From assembly GCA_004519485.1 (NCBI GenBank), contig CP038112.1, positions 124,001 through 188,000 of the forward strand: DNA of 64,000 nt, given 5' to 3'. The position numbers were made by a program, and so were the translations under genes. Below the pieces are notes generated by a model, which saw only the letters and a list, made by a program, of their open reading frames with translations, had not been told where the DNA came from and searched no databases. Origin of the DNA: Nannochloropsis oceanica. Its lineage: Eukaryota > Sar > Eustigmatophyceae > Eustigmatales > Monodopsidaceae. How positions within the stretch are numbered: the stretch's first letter is position 1; each line of letters starts with the position of its first letter. Below, piece after piece: positions 21,608 through 31,879 of this stretch.

Positions 21608-23302
21608 ATGTCGTCCTCTTCTTTACCTCCCGACTCCTCGTCACCTTCACCGCCCAGGCGTAGCGCCCGCTTGGCAGCAGCCAACCCTTACTCTGCCAGC
21701 GTATCTAACTCCGACTCCTCCGAGTCTTCCTCCTCGTCCTCTTCCTCCTCCATCGCCTCCTCTTCCTCCTCCTCCTCCTTCTCCTCCTCCTCGATAAATT
21801 CCTCGCCTTCTTCCCCTCCGTGTCCCACTCCTCGCGACGCGCCACCCATGCTGGACGACAAAGCGTACACACTCCTCCCGCCACCCTTCCTACCTTCAAG
21901 CGGCAAGTTCAACATGAACCACTTGTTCTACCGCGAGACCCACGGCGCCGGTAATTTAGGTCCTCACCATCGCTTCGCGCGCGCCGCATTAAACGGAGTC
22001 AATCTCCACCCCACGTCCCTAGCGGGAGCCGTGGGAGGTTTTCAGTCAGCCCTCTTCAGTGCGAGCTTTAGCAGGGATGGACAAATGGTCTTCACGGCCT
22101 GTCAAGACGGCACCATCAACCTGTACGACCTCGACCAGTTGTTATATGCCCAAGCACAGCACCAACATCGCCTTTCCCTGCCCATGGCGGGCGGTCGGAG
22201 CGCACCACGTATGTACTCAGGTCTTTTCTCGTCTATTTCCTCCTCCTCGTCCTCCTCCTCGTCCTCCGCCCATCCTGTGATTCGTCCGAAGAAACGCATC
22301 CGTTGTCAAGACATAGGCTGGTCTATTGTCGGTTCTGCTTTCAGCCCCGACGCCAAATGGATTGCTTATTCGTCTTGGTCGCGCTATCTTCACCTTACCA
22401 ACACCTTTGGACAGCACGAGTTGCATGAGCGGGTAAGTGTCTCCCCTCATCGGAGCGCTAATTTCTGTTTGTTTTCCCTGGCTTTCTCCGCTGATGGGGC
22501 CCAGGTGATTGGGGGCGGAAACGATGGATGCCTTCACCTGATCCAGTTGGAGCGCAAGGCTGTTTCTCGTATCGAGCAAGCGCATTATGATGATGTAAAT
22601 ACCGTGTGTTTTGTTGACCCTGTCCATTCTCCCTCCCTCGTGCTGTCGGGAGCCGACGACGGGTTGATAAAATTGTGGGATTTGAGGACGGAGGGTGCGG
22701 TGGGGTTACTAGCAGGTCATACCAGTGGGATCACCAACGTATGTTCTAAAGATGGAGGGGGAGGGGGGGGAGGAGGGAGGGGGGGAGGGAGGCTGGTGGT
22801 GAGCAATGGGAAGGACCAGACAAGCAAATTGTGGGACTTGAGGAAGATGGTCGAGGCGGGGAGGGGGGCGGAGGAGAGGTATGCGGTGGATGTAGATGTG
22901 GACTATAGGTTTGACATCGCCGAGCAGCCGTTGGGGGGGAGGAGAGGGAGGCGGCAGAGGCATCCCGTGAGTGACCATTCAATCAAAACGTGGTGGGGGC
23001 ATCGGGTGACGCGGACGTTGATCCAGGCGACGTTTTCGTCGGAAGAGCTTACGGGGGGTAGGTTTGTAGTGACCGGCAGTGCCGGAGGGGGAGTATTTGT
23101 ATACGATATAATGGGAGAGGGAGCGGGGGAGGGAGAAAGGGAGAGAGAGGGAGGGTGCGCTCTGGCTAGGTTGGATTTCCATAAGGATTGTGTGCGAACG
23201 GTGGCGTGTGCGCCGCATCATGACTTGATGATCTCAGCGGGATGGGACGGGAGACTGGGATTATGGTGCTGGCAGGGGCGAGAGGATGAGGAGGAGGCGT
23301 GA
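21608..23302 (+). CDS. DCAF11: WD40 protein, DCAF11/WDR23 (LEC14B) type substrate receptor of CUL4-DDB1
   Basis: One exon encodes 564 residues from ATG 21608. After a Ser-rich N-terminus come WD40 repeats: FSRDGQMVFTACQDGTINLYDL, FSPDAKWIAYSSWSRYLHLTN, FSADGAQVIGGGNDGCLHLI, HYDDVNTVCFVDP..LVLSGADDGLIKLWDLR, then VVSNGKDQTSKLWDLRKM and HKDCVRTVACAPHHDLMISAGWDGRLGLW. The order and the phrases HYDDVNTVCF, GITNV and SNGKDQTSKLWD fit DCAF11/WDR23 and plant LEC14B. Two WDxR motifs (WDLR) are the usual DDB1-docking signature. In animals this receptor drives ubiquitylation of stress-response factors; the target here is unknown. Gly/Arg-rich inserts sit between late repeats, and a Ser-rich insert lies in an early loop. 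Confidence 0.88.
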   Translation: MSSSSLPPDSSSPSPPRRSARLAAANPYSASVSNSDSSESSSSSSSSSIASSSSSSSFSSSSINSSPSSPPCPTPRDAPPMLDDKAYTLLPPPFLPSSGKFNMNHLFYRETHGAGNLGPHHRFARAALNGVNLHPTSLAGAVGGFQSALFSASFSRDGQMVFTACQDGTINLYDLDQLLYAQAQHQHRLSLPMAGGRSAPRMYSGLFSSISSSSSSSSSSAHPVIRPKKRIRCQDIGWSIVGSAFSPDAKWIAYSSWSRYLHLTNTFGQHELHERVSVSPHRSANFCLFSLAFSADGAQVIGGGNDGCLHLIQLERKAVSRIEQAHYDDVNTVCFVDPVHSPSLVLSGADDGLIKLWDLRTEGAVGLLAGHTSGITNVCSKDGGGGGGGGRGGGRLVVSNGKDQTSKLWDLRKMVEAGRGAEERYAVDVDVDYRFDIAEQPLGGRRGRRQRHPVSDHSIKTWWGHRVTRTLIQATFSSEELTGGRFVVTGSAGGGVFVYDIMGEGAGEGEREREGGCALARLDFHKDCVRTVACAPHHDLMISAGWDGRLGLWCWQGREDEEEA

Positions 23303-23501
23303 GTGGAGGGAGGGAGGGAGGGAAGAAGGGTGTAGTATGGCGTGGATGTAAAGACAGGGAGGGCGATGGGAGGGAAAGAGAGGGTCTATTGAGCCTTTTC
23401 GACAATGTAGGTTCAATGAAGAGGGAACTGTAAGAGGGTGTAAAGAGCGCGTATATAATGGCAACAATAGAAGGGTTATGAGGCATGTAAGTTGACAATC
23501 A

Positions 23502-23569
<68 letters not shown>

Positions 23570-23805
23570 AAGGCATGTGCGATCTAAACATCGAAAGAAT
23601 TTCGAGCAATAATTACAAACACTCAGAGGGAAAACAAGAAAGACGCGAGAAAACGAAAGGAGGGGCACGTTGATCCGCCGATTACTGCCGTCTTGTCTTT
23701 GAATGAATTTAATGCACCCCCCTCTCGCCTCAACTCTCCTCACTCTCTTCACCTTCACTTCCCCAATTTTCTTCCCTCCCACTCTCCCCCCTTCCTATCC
23801 AAGCC
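23303..23805. other. Convergent 3' regions of the DCAF11-like and DVR genes
   Basis: Holds the two gene ends and a long TA repeat (see 23502-23565). No gene seen. Confidence 0.4.
23502..23565. repeat. (TA)n microsatellite
   Basis: About 31 TA units broken by one C at 23511. It sits between two convergent gene ends and is likely length-variable. Confidence 0.95.
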
Positions 23806-25110
23806 CTACGCCTCCGTCTTTTGCTTCGCACTCGAGAACATGGTTGTGTACGGGTCATACTCATTCCCCTCCTTCGCTATCCTTGCAAAGTGCTCCCTCA
23901 ATGTAATTTTCCCGTATTTTTCACTCGCCTTGGTTGTCAGCATGTCCTCCACTGCATAGTACTTCCCAATCCTCGCCAGCTCCGCCGCGTCCTTGGCCCC
24001 ATCCAGAAACTTCGCGAAGAAATCGATGGTTCCAATGATCGCATCGAACAAGCCAATCGGTACCTTGATAAAGCTCGGTTCCTTCCCCACCACCTCGAAC
24101 AATATCTCCGCCTGCCTCTTGGGTGTTAGTCCTTCATCCGGACCCCCCACATCCAACACCTGGTGGTGCATGGTGGCGTCGTCGATACTCTTTACAATAT
24201 ACTCCGCCAGATCCGCCTCCGAGATCGGGTTACAGCTACAAATCTCGCCATCACCGAACATCACATACGGGTAGCCTTTCTGAACGATTTCCAACTGACC
24301 ACTCACGCTCTTAAAGAACGCCGTGGGCCGGATAATTGTGGACGTTATCTCCTCTCCTTTCCCCCGTAAATAATTCTCAAACTTGAGTTTGGCATGTTGA
24401 AACACCAGCCTGGGAGTTTTTACACAATAAGCAGAGAGCATGATGAAGTGCTTCGAAGGCTCTTTCGCCCCCAGAGCCGCATCGAGCAAATGCACGTTGG
24501 CCGCATGATCAACCTTCCACGCATCGGCCGGCGCGCCACTTCGACTTGCGATGCATGATATCACCACATCGACGGGCTCGGAGCCCCCAAAAAGCTTGGC
24601 TTGGACTTCTGAGGTATCATCGAGGGAGCCACCTATGACTTCAGCTCCCTTAAGGTAATCCAATGTCTTGGCCCTACCCACACTCTCCTCCCTCACGTAC
24701 GCCTTGGTTTTGTAACCCCGTCGAATACACTCGCGTACGACGGCCTTGCCAATATATCCCGTAGCACCAGCGACGGCCACAGTGAGCTCTGAGGGAGGCT
24801 TGCCGGCCAAGGCGCTCTTATGCAGCATGTAGAGGCGGGAGCGGGTGCGGGTAGAAGGGGTGGTGGCGGCGAGGGTAGGGAAGGAAGAGGGTGAAGCGGT
24901 TGTAGTGGTGATACGGGCGGCATGCCTGGTATTCAAGTGTAGGGAGGTTGAACGAGGAATGTTTGCCGTGCGTTTGTGAGATGTGGGTGTGGAAATAAGG
25001 TCAGAATGTAGAAGGCAGGGTGCTTCCCGAGATGCAAGCCGGGGATGCAGGGAGGAATGCTCCAAAGGTTCAAGGCTGGCACTCATAGTTTCTGGGACAA
25101 TAACAAGCAT
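23806..25110 (-). CDS. DVR: Divinyl chlorophyllide a 8-vinyl-reductase, plastid
   Basis: One exon from ATG 25110 encodes 434 residues. About the first 105 are a Ser/Thr/Arg-rich leader without acidic clusters, as for a plastid presequence, but I see no clear signal peptide at the first Met, so the true start may differ (a second ATG is nine codons in). The mature part is an atypical short-chain reductase: the dinucleotide loop VAVAGATGYIGKAVV, VISCIASRSG, HFIMLSAYCVKTP, IIRPTAFFKSVSGQLEIV, and a long C-terminal region with DVGGPDEGLTPKRQAEILFE. This pattern matches plant and cyanobacterial-type DVR (BciA-like), which reduces the 8-vinyl group of divinyl chlorophyllide using NADPH. It supports a chlorophyll-making organism. 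Confidence 0.9.
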   Translation of the reverse strand: MLVIVPETMSASLEPLEHSSLHPRLASREAPCLLHSDLISTPTSHKRTANIPRSTSLHLNTRHAARITTTTASPSSFPTLAATTPSTRTRSRLYMLHKSALAGKPPSELTVAVAGATGYIGKAVVRECIRRGYKTKAYVREESVGRAKTLDYLKGAEVIGGSLDDTSEVQAKLFGGSEPVDVVISCIASRSGAPADAWKVDHAANVHLLDAALGAKEPSKHFIMLSAYCVKTPRLVFQHAKLKFENYLRGKGEEITSTIIRPTAFFKSVSGQLEIVQKGYPYVMFGDGEICSCNPISEADLAEYIVKSIDDATMHHQVLDVGGPDEGLTPKRQAEILFEVVGKEPSFIKVPIGLFDAIIGTIDFFAKFLDGAKDAAELARIGKYYAVEDMLTTKASEKYGKITLREHFARIAKEGNEYDPYTTMFSSAKQKTEA

Positions 25111-25941
25111 GAGTTTATATTTTGTTCGTCAGTACGTGTGGTGGACGTGTAGCCACGGGTTCTACCTAGCTACAGTGGGATAGGGGAGGCAGAGCTTAAT
25201 GCATCAATGCGACAGCCTTTCTCAGGGATTGATTGCAAGAACCATGATATGCAGGAAGTCGACGCACACGCCCACCACCTGCCGAAGATGTACAACTGTC
25301 CGACACATACCGCAATCTTCTGCCTGCTTGCTTAGACACACTAGCCTCTAAAGGATCATTCGCTTCAAGCCTTACCTCAACGCCGGGCTTGGACATGGGA
25401 CGAAACCCAGGGCTCTGTGGGCTGCCATGAGCGCTACTGCCAGCGCCAATACCGTCTGCACCTTCATGGCTCTCTGTAATGTTAAATTGGGTCGACGGAA
25501 GGGTCATGAGAAAGGTCAGGGGACCTGCAGTTAGGACTGGGGTAAGAACAACCGGGGGAAATCCACGATAACCTCCTGTCCCCATAACGTTCTTCCCTGC
25601 TCCATCAAGCTATTCCGCTATTAGAGCCTGTAGACCCTCAAAATGAAGGCATACAAAGTACAATTCTTATATCATACCCTGGTGCCAGTGGATTGGCGGT
25701 CCATGCGTGCACTTTTGAGATATCATTCTCTTCCCAATGATCGTCATCAGCACCAGCCATCGTGCGGCAGGCATGCCGTCTACCATGCCTTTGCGCTATA
25801 CTTTACCACCACTTGCATGCACGAGAAAGCGCTGTCTTTACGAACTTTCTCGTCATGCAATGCCCTGTTAGATTTTCCCTCCCACATCCAAGTGCAGTCC
25901 TTATATTCCTCTCTCAACCCTCCACTCCTCACACAGCCAGC
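25111..25941. promoter_or_regulatory. Divergent region between the DVR and JmjC genes
   Basis: About 830 bases. A minus-strand frame at 25585-25196 (129 codons, ATG start, no recognisable motif) and open plus frames near 25643-26014 occur, but I cannot support a gene. It should contain both promoters. Confidence 0.35.
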
Positions 25942-27678
25942 ATGGCGCGCGAAGCCCCGGTCACTAAGACCAAGAAACAGCGTATCAACACGAAACGTTC
26001 CGCCAACGATATAAGGGCGACTTTTTCCACATCCTCAGACGAAGGCTCTGCTGGCATTAAAGCCAAAAAGAGTGTTCGCTCCCTCTCGGCCAGCAAGGAA
26101 CATGGGAGCCACCTGCACCTATCTCCCGACATGTTTCCCAAGCTGCTCGGCCCTATTTCCCCCGATGCCTTTCTCCGAGAGCATTATCACACCAAATCCC
26201 CCCTTCTTATCAAAGGCCACAATTTTGTTCCCTTTCTTGATGAGGAGATGGAGGGTGGGGATATTTTAGGGCTCCTCGAATCGAGCCCAAGTGAGAATAT
26301 CAGCGTTTGGACAGTAACTGGCCCTGCGCAGAAGATCAACACTGCACGCGTCCAAGATGCGGGAAGCGCTGCGGCATTGTATGTAGCAGGTCATAGTGTG
26401 TATTGTCGGGCACCAGAGGCGGTGGAGAGCGTGTTGGTGGAGTCGGCCATTGGGGCTTTAGGGTTAGGGTGTCGAATGAGCCAGCCTGGGGTTAAGTCAG
26501 TGATTGAAGGAGAGGTAGAGATGTTCTTGAGTCATGCGGGACACCATACCCCTTTCCATTTCGATTTCCAGGAAAATGTGACGTTGCAATTGAAGGGACG
26601 GAAGAGGTGGCGGTTGAAAAAAGGGGTTAAGAATCCGGTGAGAGGATGTACGCCTCACTACCGGCAGGTGGATGGAGTGTTGGATGCGGCGGGGGAGGAA
26701 CAAGTGAAGGTACATCGATTAAGGGATTCACATTTTGTGTTTCAAGGGCCTAAAGAGGATGAGGAGGAGGAGATGGTGGTGATGGTGGAGGAGGGGGACG
26801 TGTTCTACCACCCGGCAGGTGTGTGGCATGCGGTGGAGTGCTTGGAGGAAAGTATTTCAATTAACGTTAGCCTGGACGGGATGACCTACGCGGATTTATT
26901 CTCGGGGGCCTTTAAGCAAGTGCTATGGGGGGAGGAGGATGGTAGATTTACGGCAATGGTGGCCACAGGTGATGGGAGTGCGAAGGATGGAGGGAAGGAA
27001 GGTGGGAAAGATGATAGTAGGAGACAGAGGAAGCAGAAGCAACAGAAACGGCAAGAGGATGTAACGGAGAAGCCCCAGGCGAGGATGAGAAGGTTGTTGC
27101 TGGAGGCGTCAGAAAGATTCAAGGTGCTGGCCGAAAGGCCCGAGGCGTTATTGCCCCCGTGTGTTTGGTGGAATTCTGGTTTGCCGCCAATGAAGGATGC
27201 TGCTGCTGCTCCTTACGAGAAGGGGGAGGAGGCGGAGGAGGGAGAGGGGGACGAGGGGGGGGATGGGGAAGAGGAGGAGGAGGGTGATGATGACTTTCAC
27301 TGCAAGGATTTCGCTGTGCCTGTAGGGGAGGACGTCTGGTTGTGTCGCAACCCCCTTGCCAGTTTCTTTCGGTTGGATGACGTCGTGGCCGTTAAGGAGG
27401 TAGAGGAGGATAAAAGGGGAGTGGATGAGGACGAGGAGGAGGAAGAGGAGGAGTTTATGGTACATGTAGGGTTTGGAGGAACCGAGGACCTCTCCAGCGT
27501 GTTTCGGAAGAAGATGTGGGTGCCTCGGCACGTGGGTGTGTTTGTGGCTGGTTTGCCAACCACAAGAGAAGGGGGAAGGTTTCAACTAGAACAATTCGCG
27601 GGGAAATCAAAAGAGCAAACGGGGAGGGTGCTGGGGGCACTGATCCATGCAGGTGTGCTGCTGAGAGACAAGGAATGA
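25942..27678 (+). CDS. JmjC/cupin-type Fe(II)/2-oxoglutarate oxygenase
   Basis: ATG 25942 gives 578 residues; an in-frame ATG at 25855 would add 29. A basic N-terminus (TKTKKQRINTKR) precedes the cupin domain (about 55-325). Fe-binding residues are His206 and Asp208 in PFHFDFQENVTLQL and the distal His296 in YHPAGVWHAVE; the Lys/Arg-rich GRKRWRLKKG follows the first motif as in the family. It resembles the ribosomal-oxygenase/JmjC group (cupin-4/cupin-8), whose members hydroxylate proteins or demethylate histones; the substrate here is not knowable from sequence. After an acidic linker there is a C-terminal segment (FQLEQFAGKSKEQTGRVLGALIHAGVL) resembling a small winged-helix-like end. Single exon. 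Confidence 0.8.
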   Translation: MAREAPVTKTKKQRINTKRSANDIRATFSTSSDEGSAGIKAKKSVRSLSASKEHGSHLHLSPDMFPKLLGPISPDAFLREHYHTKSPLLIKGHNFVPFLDEEMEGGDILGLLESSPSENISVWTVTGPAQKINTARVQDAGSAAALYVAGHSVYCRAPEAVESVLVESAIGALGLGCRMSQPGVKSVIEGEVEMFLSHAGHHTPFHFDFQENVTLQLKGRKRWRLKKGVKNPVRGCTPHYRQVDGVLDAAGEEQVKVHRLRDSHFVFQGPKEDEEEEMVVMVEEGDVFYHPAGVWHAVECLEESISINVSLDGMTYADLFSGAFKQVLWGEEDGRFTAMVATGDGSAKDGGKEGGKDDSRRQRKQKQQKRQEDVTEKPQARMRRLLLEASERFKVLAERPEALLPPCVWWNSGLPPMKDAAAAPYEKGEEAEEGEGDEGGDGEEEEEGDDDFHCKDFAVPVGEDVWLCRNPLASFFRLDDVVAVKEVEEDKRGVDEDEEEEEEEFMVHVGFGGTEDLSSVFRKKMWVPRHVGVFVAGLPTTREGGRFQLEQFAGKSKEQTGRVLGALIHAGVLLRDKE

Positions 27679-27892
27679 TTTTTGGGGCGCATGACAACGA
27701 ACGATAGCTCATGTCAGGCTTGTCGAAAAAGGGGTGTGACCTCAACGATTTGCTGGTGTAGTTACACTCATTACATTTCCCTCCAAAAGATTTGAGACTT
27801 TCTGTTCGGTTTTGTCTTTTTATGCTTGCTTTGTGTGTTTGTTTATACAGTGGCTTTAAAATCTTGAATTTTTGTGTAACCCTTTCCTATTT

Positions 27893-29368
27893 TCATCCTG
27901 GGCCGGTCCCATTACTAATGCTGTAGCTGCTGGCGCTGCCACTGCTGATACTGCTGGTGCTGCCACTATTGCTGTGCATCACGCGCATAGAAGCCGGGAC
28001 GGGAGGAGAAGCCGGGATGGGAGGAGAATGACAAGAAGATGAAGAAGAGGACGTGGAGGAAGAAGGGGAGAGAGAGCGGGACAGGTGTTTATCAGAATGG
28101 AAGTGGGGGTGGGGCGGTTTGAAGTGATGGGCCGACGACGGATGGTGCGAAGGACTTTCACTTCGACTCCGATGTAGTTGCTGCTGCTGCTGGTGTTGCT
28201 GCTGTCCCCCACGCATCGGAGAGGCACACTCCTTCCCCCCTCCCTCCACCATCCCCCCCTCCGTCACTATCTGGTTCCGTCTCAAGAACCTGTAGAGCGT
28301 ACGAGCAAAGTGAAGGGGGAAGTCCTCCATCAGGGCATGCCCACCTCCTTGCATGAATTGCATCTCGAACAACCCCTGCATCTGAGCGGTGCAAATCGCA
28401 CGGTCGCATTCCAACAAAAGGTAATTCGCGAGGACGAGAAGTTTTGGGGTGGAGTGGAGGGAGGAAGAGAGAAAGGCAGCGGAAAGGCCTTGGAACCAGT
28501 CCTGCCAAAAAGGCTCCGTAAGGCGGAGGTCGGTGATCCATTCATAATGACAGTCTTCCAGTTGTGTCTCGTCGCCTTCGTTTTCCGTCATACCCACTCC
28601 TTCTCCTCCTTCTCCTTCTTCTCCTCCTTCTCCTCCTCCTCCTCCTTCTCCTCCTTCTCCTCCTCCACCGTTACAGGCCTCACTGCTCGCGGCATGCCCA
28701 GAACCACCACCACTCTCACTAACCCCTTCTCTCCTCCTCCGTCCTACCACCTTCCTCAACTGCGCCGGTACCGACAAGGCCGCCGACTCCTCATTCTTCA
28801 GCACATTCCCCGGTCCTAGGGACCACTCAATCGCGGCCTCCACACTTTCGAAGCTCTGCGGAACCTCTTTCAACCTATCCTGCATGTGTGAGAGCGAAGC
28901 CATTGCTGCTCCTTCCACCATGTCCACGACGCAAATGCCCTTTAATGTTCCTAAGACTGCCAAACCCGGTTCTTGTCCCAGGCGAATCGCGCATGCCCCT
29001 CCCACGCTGTGGCCGACCAGAGTCAGACTCCTCCTCCTCGTCCCCCTCTCCCCCTCCCCCACACCTTCTCTGACCTGCAAGCACGCTTTCAAACAGCTCA
29101 ACAATTCATTCACTAGTCTTTTCATTGACATATCACCATCATTTGGCACCACCTTGGTTTGGCCATGGAAAGGCAAGTCTGGGGCCAGCATCAACAAAGT
29201 CGGGGGCGAGGCATCGTGTGTCATTCCGATCAGCTTGCCGAGCTCGATGCATGGTAGTGTCCAGCTCACGCCTGTGTGTCCCGCCCCGTGCAAAAAGACG
29301 AGGACGGTCTCTTCTTTTGAGTCCTGCACTCGATCATCGGCTTGGTGTAAGGCGGGGTGGGAGGAGGA

Positions 29369-29400
<32 letters not shown>

Positions 29401-29569
29401 GGAGTTCGCCTTGGAAATTCACACGATATGTAGACCCCGTGGCTCTGTCAAGTACGTCCGTCTGCGTCCACTTGGGCGGGAAAATCGGAGGATGTGGAGC
29501 AGGCTGCTTCATTGACGAGCCTGCAGATGATGTGTCATGTTTGTGGTGTGGGAGTCGTAGGGTGGCCAT
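27893..29569 (-). CDS. PPME1: Protein phosphatase 2A methylesterase 1 (alpha/beta hydrolase)
   Basis: One exon, 558 residues from ATG 29569. Core alpha/beta-hydrolase motifs are VLVFLHGAGHTGVSW (oxyanion region), the nucleophile elbow LVGHSVGGA with Ser188, ICVVDMVEGAAMASL with Asp216, and a late GGGHALMEDFP with the catalytic His. The VVDMVEG..A sequence and the closing MQGLFEMQFMQ..GHA are characteristic of PME-1, which removes the C-terminal methyl ester from the PP2A catalytic subunit. A Ser run near residue 60, a Gly/Glu-rich insert before the His, and a Gln/Ser/His-rich C-terminal tail of about 130 residues are additions relative to the human enzyme (386 residues). Start codon is 141 bases from the divergent FRA10AC1 gene. 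Confidence 0.9.
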
Positions 29570-29709
29570 ACATCAGAAGACGGGAGCATAGAATTTTGGT
29601 ATGCACGCATCTCATTCATTCCCTTGCGCAATACACCACACGTACAGTTCTGGAAGCAAAGGGGCCTTCAGCAAGGGGGAGGTGACCATCTGCTACTTAT
29701 CCTGTAGCC
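29570..29709. promoter_or_regulatory. Compact bidirectional promoter PPME1 / FRA10AC1
   Basis: Only 140 bases separate the two opposing ATGs, so the promoters and 5' leaders of both genes must overlap. No canonical TATA box is obvious. Confidence 0.5.
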
Positions 29710-30732
29710 ATGAACAGGCGCTGGGGAAACGACGAGGTACGTGAGGCTTGTCCCTCATTTATACCTTATGACCTCCTGACCCTCCCTCACTCCCTCCCTT
29801 TATAGGTGACCGAGCGAGATCACCGTGCGCTCCTTCGACTGGCCTACCCGCAGCATCATCGAACACAGCCGCAGCAAATCACAACCGATTTCGATGTTCT
29901 CAAACGCAATTTTAAGTTTGCCTGGCGCGAGGGCGAGGACGACGATCGAAGCACGTGGGGCGCTCGGATGGCCAAACGCTACTTCGACAAGTTACACAAG
30001 GAATACGTGCTCGCGGATTTGAGCCGATGGAAGGAGGGCAAAGTTGGCCTGCGATGGCGGGTGGAGCGAGAGGTCGTGGACGGTACAGGTCAATACACGT
30101 GTGGGTCCCTCGGGGTAGGATGCCGCGCTCGAGAGGGGCTGGCAAGCTACGAATTAAACTTTCGCTACCAAGAAGGGGGAGAGGTGAGGAATGAATTAGT
30201 AAAGATAAGAGTGTGTGAGCGGTGTAAGGATTTGTTGGATCAGGCAAGAGGAGGAGGAGGAGGAGGAGGAGGAGGGAAGGGGAGAAGCAGCAGTGATGCT
30301 GGCAGTGAAAGGAGGATGGACAATAGGAGGAAAGAGGAGGAGGAGGACGCACAGTGGAGGAGGAGGAAAGGAGTTAGTGGTGGCAGTAGGCAGAAGAGAG
30401 ATAAAGAGGGTAGGAGTAGGGGTGAAGATGCTAGTGCTGGCAACCGTAAGATACAGAAGCAGGGCGAAGGAAAGCCCACAGGTGCATCTCCTCCTCCTCC
30501 TCCTCCTCCTCCTCATCCTGCTGCTGCTGCTACTGCTGCTGCTGCTGCTACGACCACCAAAACAGCGATCGACAGCGTAACAACGTCAAAAGCAGCGGCA
30601 GTAGACGCAGAAACAGTTGCGGCGGCAGCAGCAGCAGCAGCAGAAGGGAGGAGAAAGGAGAAAGCGGCGGCGGCTATGCAAGAGATGGACGACTTGATCC
30701 GTGATATTCTCGATGGCAAAACAGGCACATAG
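29710..30732 (+). CDS. FRA10AC1: FRA10AC1 family protein (probable spliceosome-associated factor)
   Basis: Exon 1, 29710-29736 (MNRRWGNDE), joins exon 2, 29806-30732, across a 69-base intron GTACGT...TATAG in phase 0, giving 317 residues. The conserved block TDFDVLKRNFKFAWREGED.. / MAKRYFDKLHKEYVLADLSRWKEGKVGLRWRVEREV / GQYTCGSLGVGCRAREGLASYELNF / VKIRVCERCKDLL matches the FRA10AC1 domain, including Cys residues of a probable zinc site (CGSLGVGC, CERC). FRA10AC1 in animals is nuclear and linked to spliceosome C complexes. The remaining C-terminal half is low complexity: Gly run, Arg/Lys-rich, Pro run, Ala run. The tiny first exon is inferred from the only ATG in phase and from clean splice sites. 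Confidence 0.88.
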
Positions 30733-31879
30733 ACGGCGAAACTAAGCGGAAAATGAAGGCAATTGTAAACTTGTACAAGTCAAGGAAACGGTAAAGAAGG
30801 AATTGACAGTTATAGATGGCAAAAGTGAATGTGTAGGCTCGAGACCCTCGCGATAATCGGGCTGGGGCTGTAGCTGTTATGAAGGAGTGCGTATATGTCT
30901 CAATATCCTTCTTCCCATTGGCAATCGGGCCAAGCAAGCGTGAGACTGAAAGTGCGAGGGAGTGGAGTTTCGCGCTCTGACCCTCTGCCAAGTCTAAGCT
31001 CCTTTCTGCTTCTTCTTGAGTCGACCTTGTCCATCGGTAAGAGGCCAGTCTACGACAAGTCGTAGCTCTAATGTGGTACATGCTGGCTTTGCTCTTACTC
31101 TTTTTTCAACGAAAAATACACCTTTCAAGGACGCCTGTAGTTATACCAGCGAAAATGTGGGGCTTCCCAATTTTTCTTTGAGTATGACTATTGTTTTTCT
31201 CAACCTTTTCTTTTTCTTTTTCTTCTTTGCATTTGTCATTTCTTGTTTTTATCCGCTGAGCCCTCCTCCTTGGAGTGAGTATAGGTATGCGAGAAGTATC
31301 TCCCTGCCGCTACTACTGCTGGTACGCCTGTCTCTTTTCTTCTGCCATCGTCTGAAATTAAGAATATAATTTTTGGTTTCTTGGTATTACTTATGCTATT
31401 TCGATCCATTTAATCGACTGCAGACCTGCTGCGGCCGCTGCTGCTACTGCGGCAACGGCATTCTCCTTTTCTCTTGTCACTTTCTTGATTCATAATGACT
31501 CCAACGAAGTCTTCTTTTTGGTGTTCTCCCAATCCACCCATTTAACCCTCTCTCCCTCCCTCCCTCGTCTTGAGTCTTGACCTTCCTTTTGCTCTCTGCT
31601 CCTTCTTTCCCACCTCATCCTTCCCCCCTTCCTGCTTTTCTCTTCATCCACTCTTCCTCGGCTCCTGGTGGTGGAAGTACGAATACAAACAAAAATAACG
31701 TCGTCTCCATTTCTTGACTCTTCCTCCACCTCCTCCACCTCCTCCTCCTCCTTCTTCTTTCTTTTTTTTGGCTTCTTCTTCCCTCTCATCCCCTCTCCCT
31801 TGCTTACTCAGTCTCAAAGACCCTTGAATTGCTTGCTTCCGTCCCGCCCCCCCATCTCCATATGTTTTCCTCCCGTCCC
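30733..31879. other. Convergent intergenic region (FRA10AC1 / coiled-coil gene)
   Basis: About 1.15 kb. Includes T/C-rich tracts (31195-31250, 31480-31830) and a CCCT repeat near 31548-31565. Only short frames occur; I see no gene. Confidence 0.4.

Noticed and set aside
25196-25585. 129-codon minus ORF with ATG between DVR and JmjC
   Set aside because: No motif, no splice partners and composition like non-coding neighbours; possible, but not supported.
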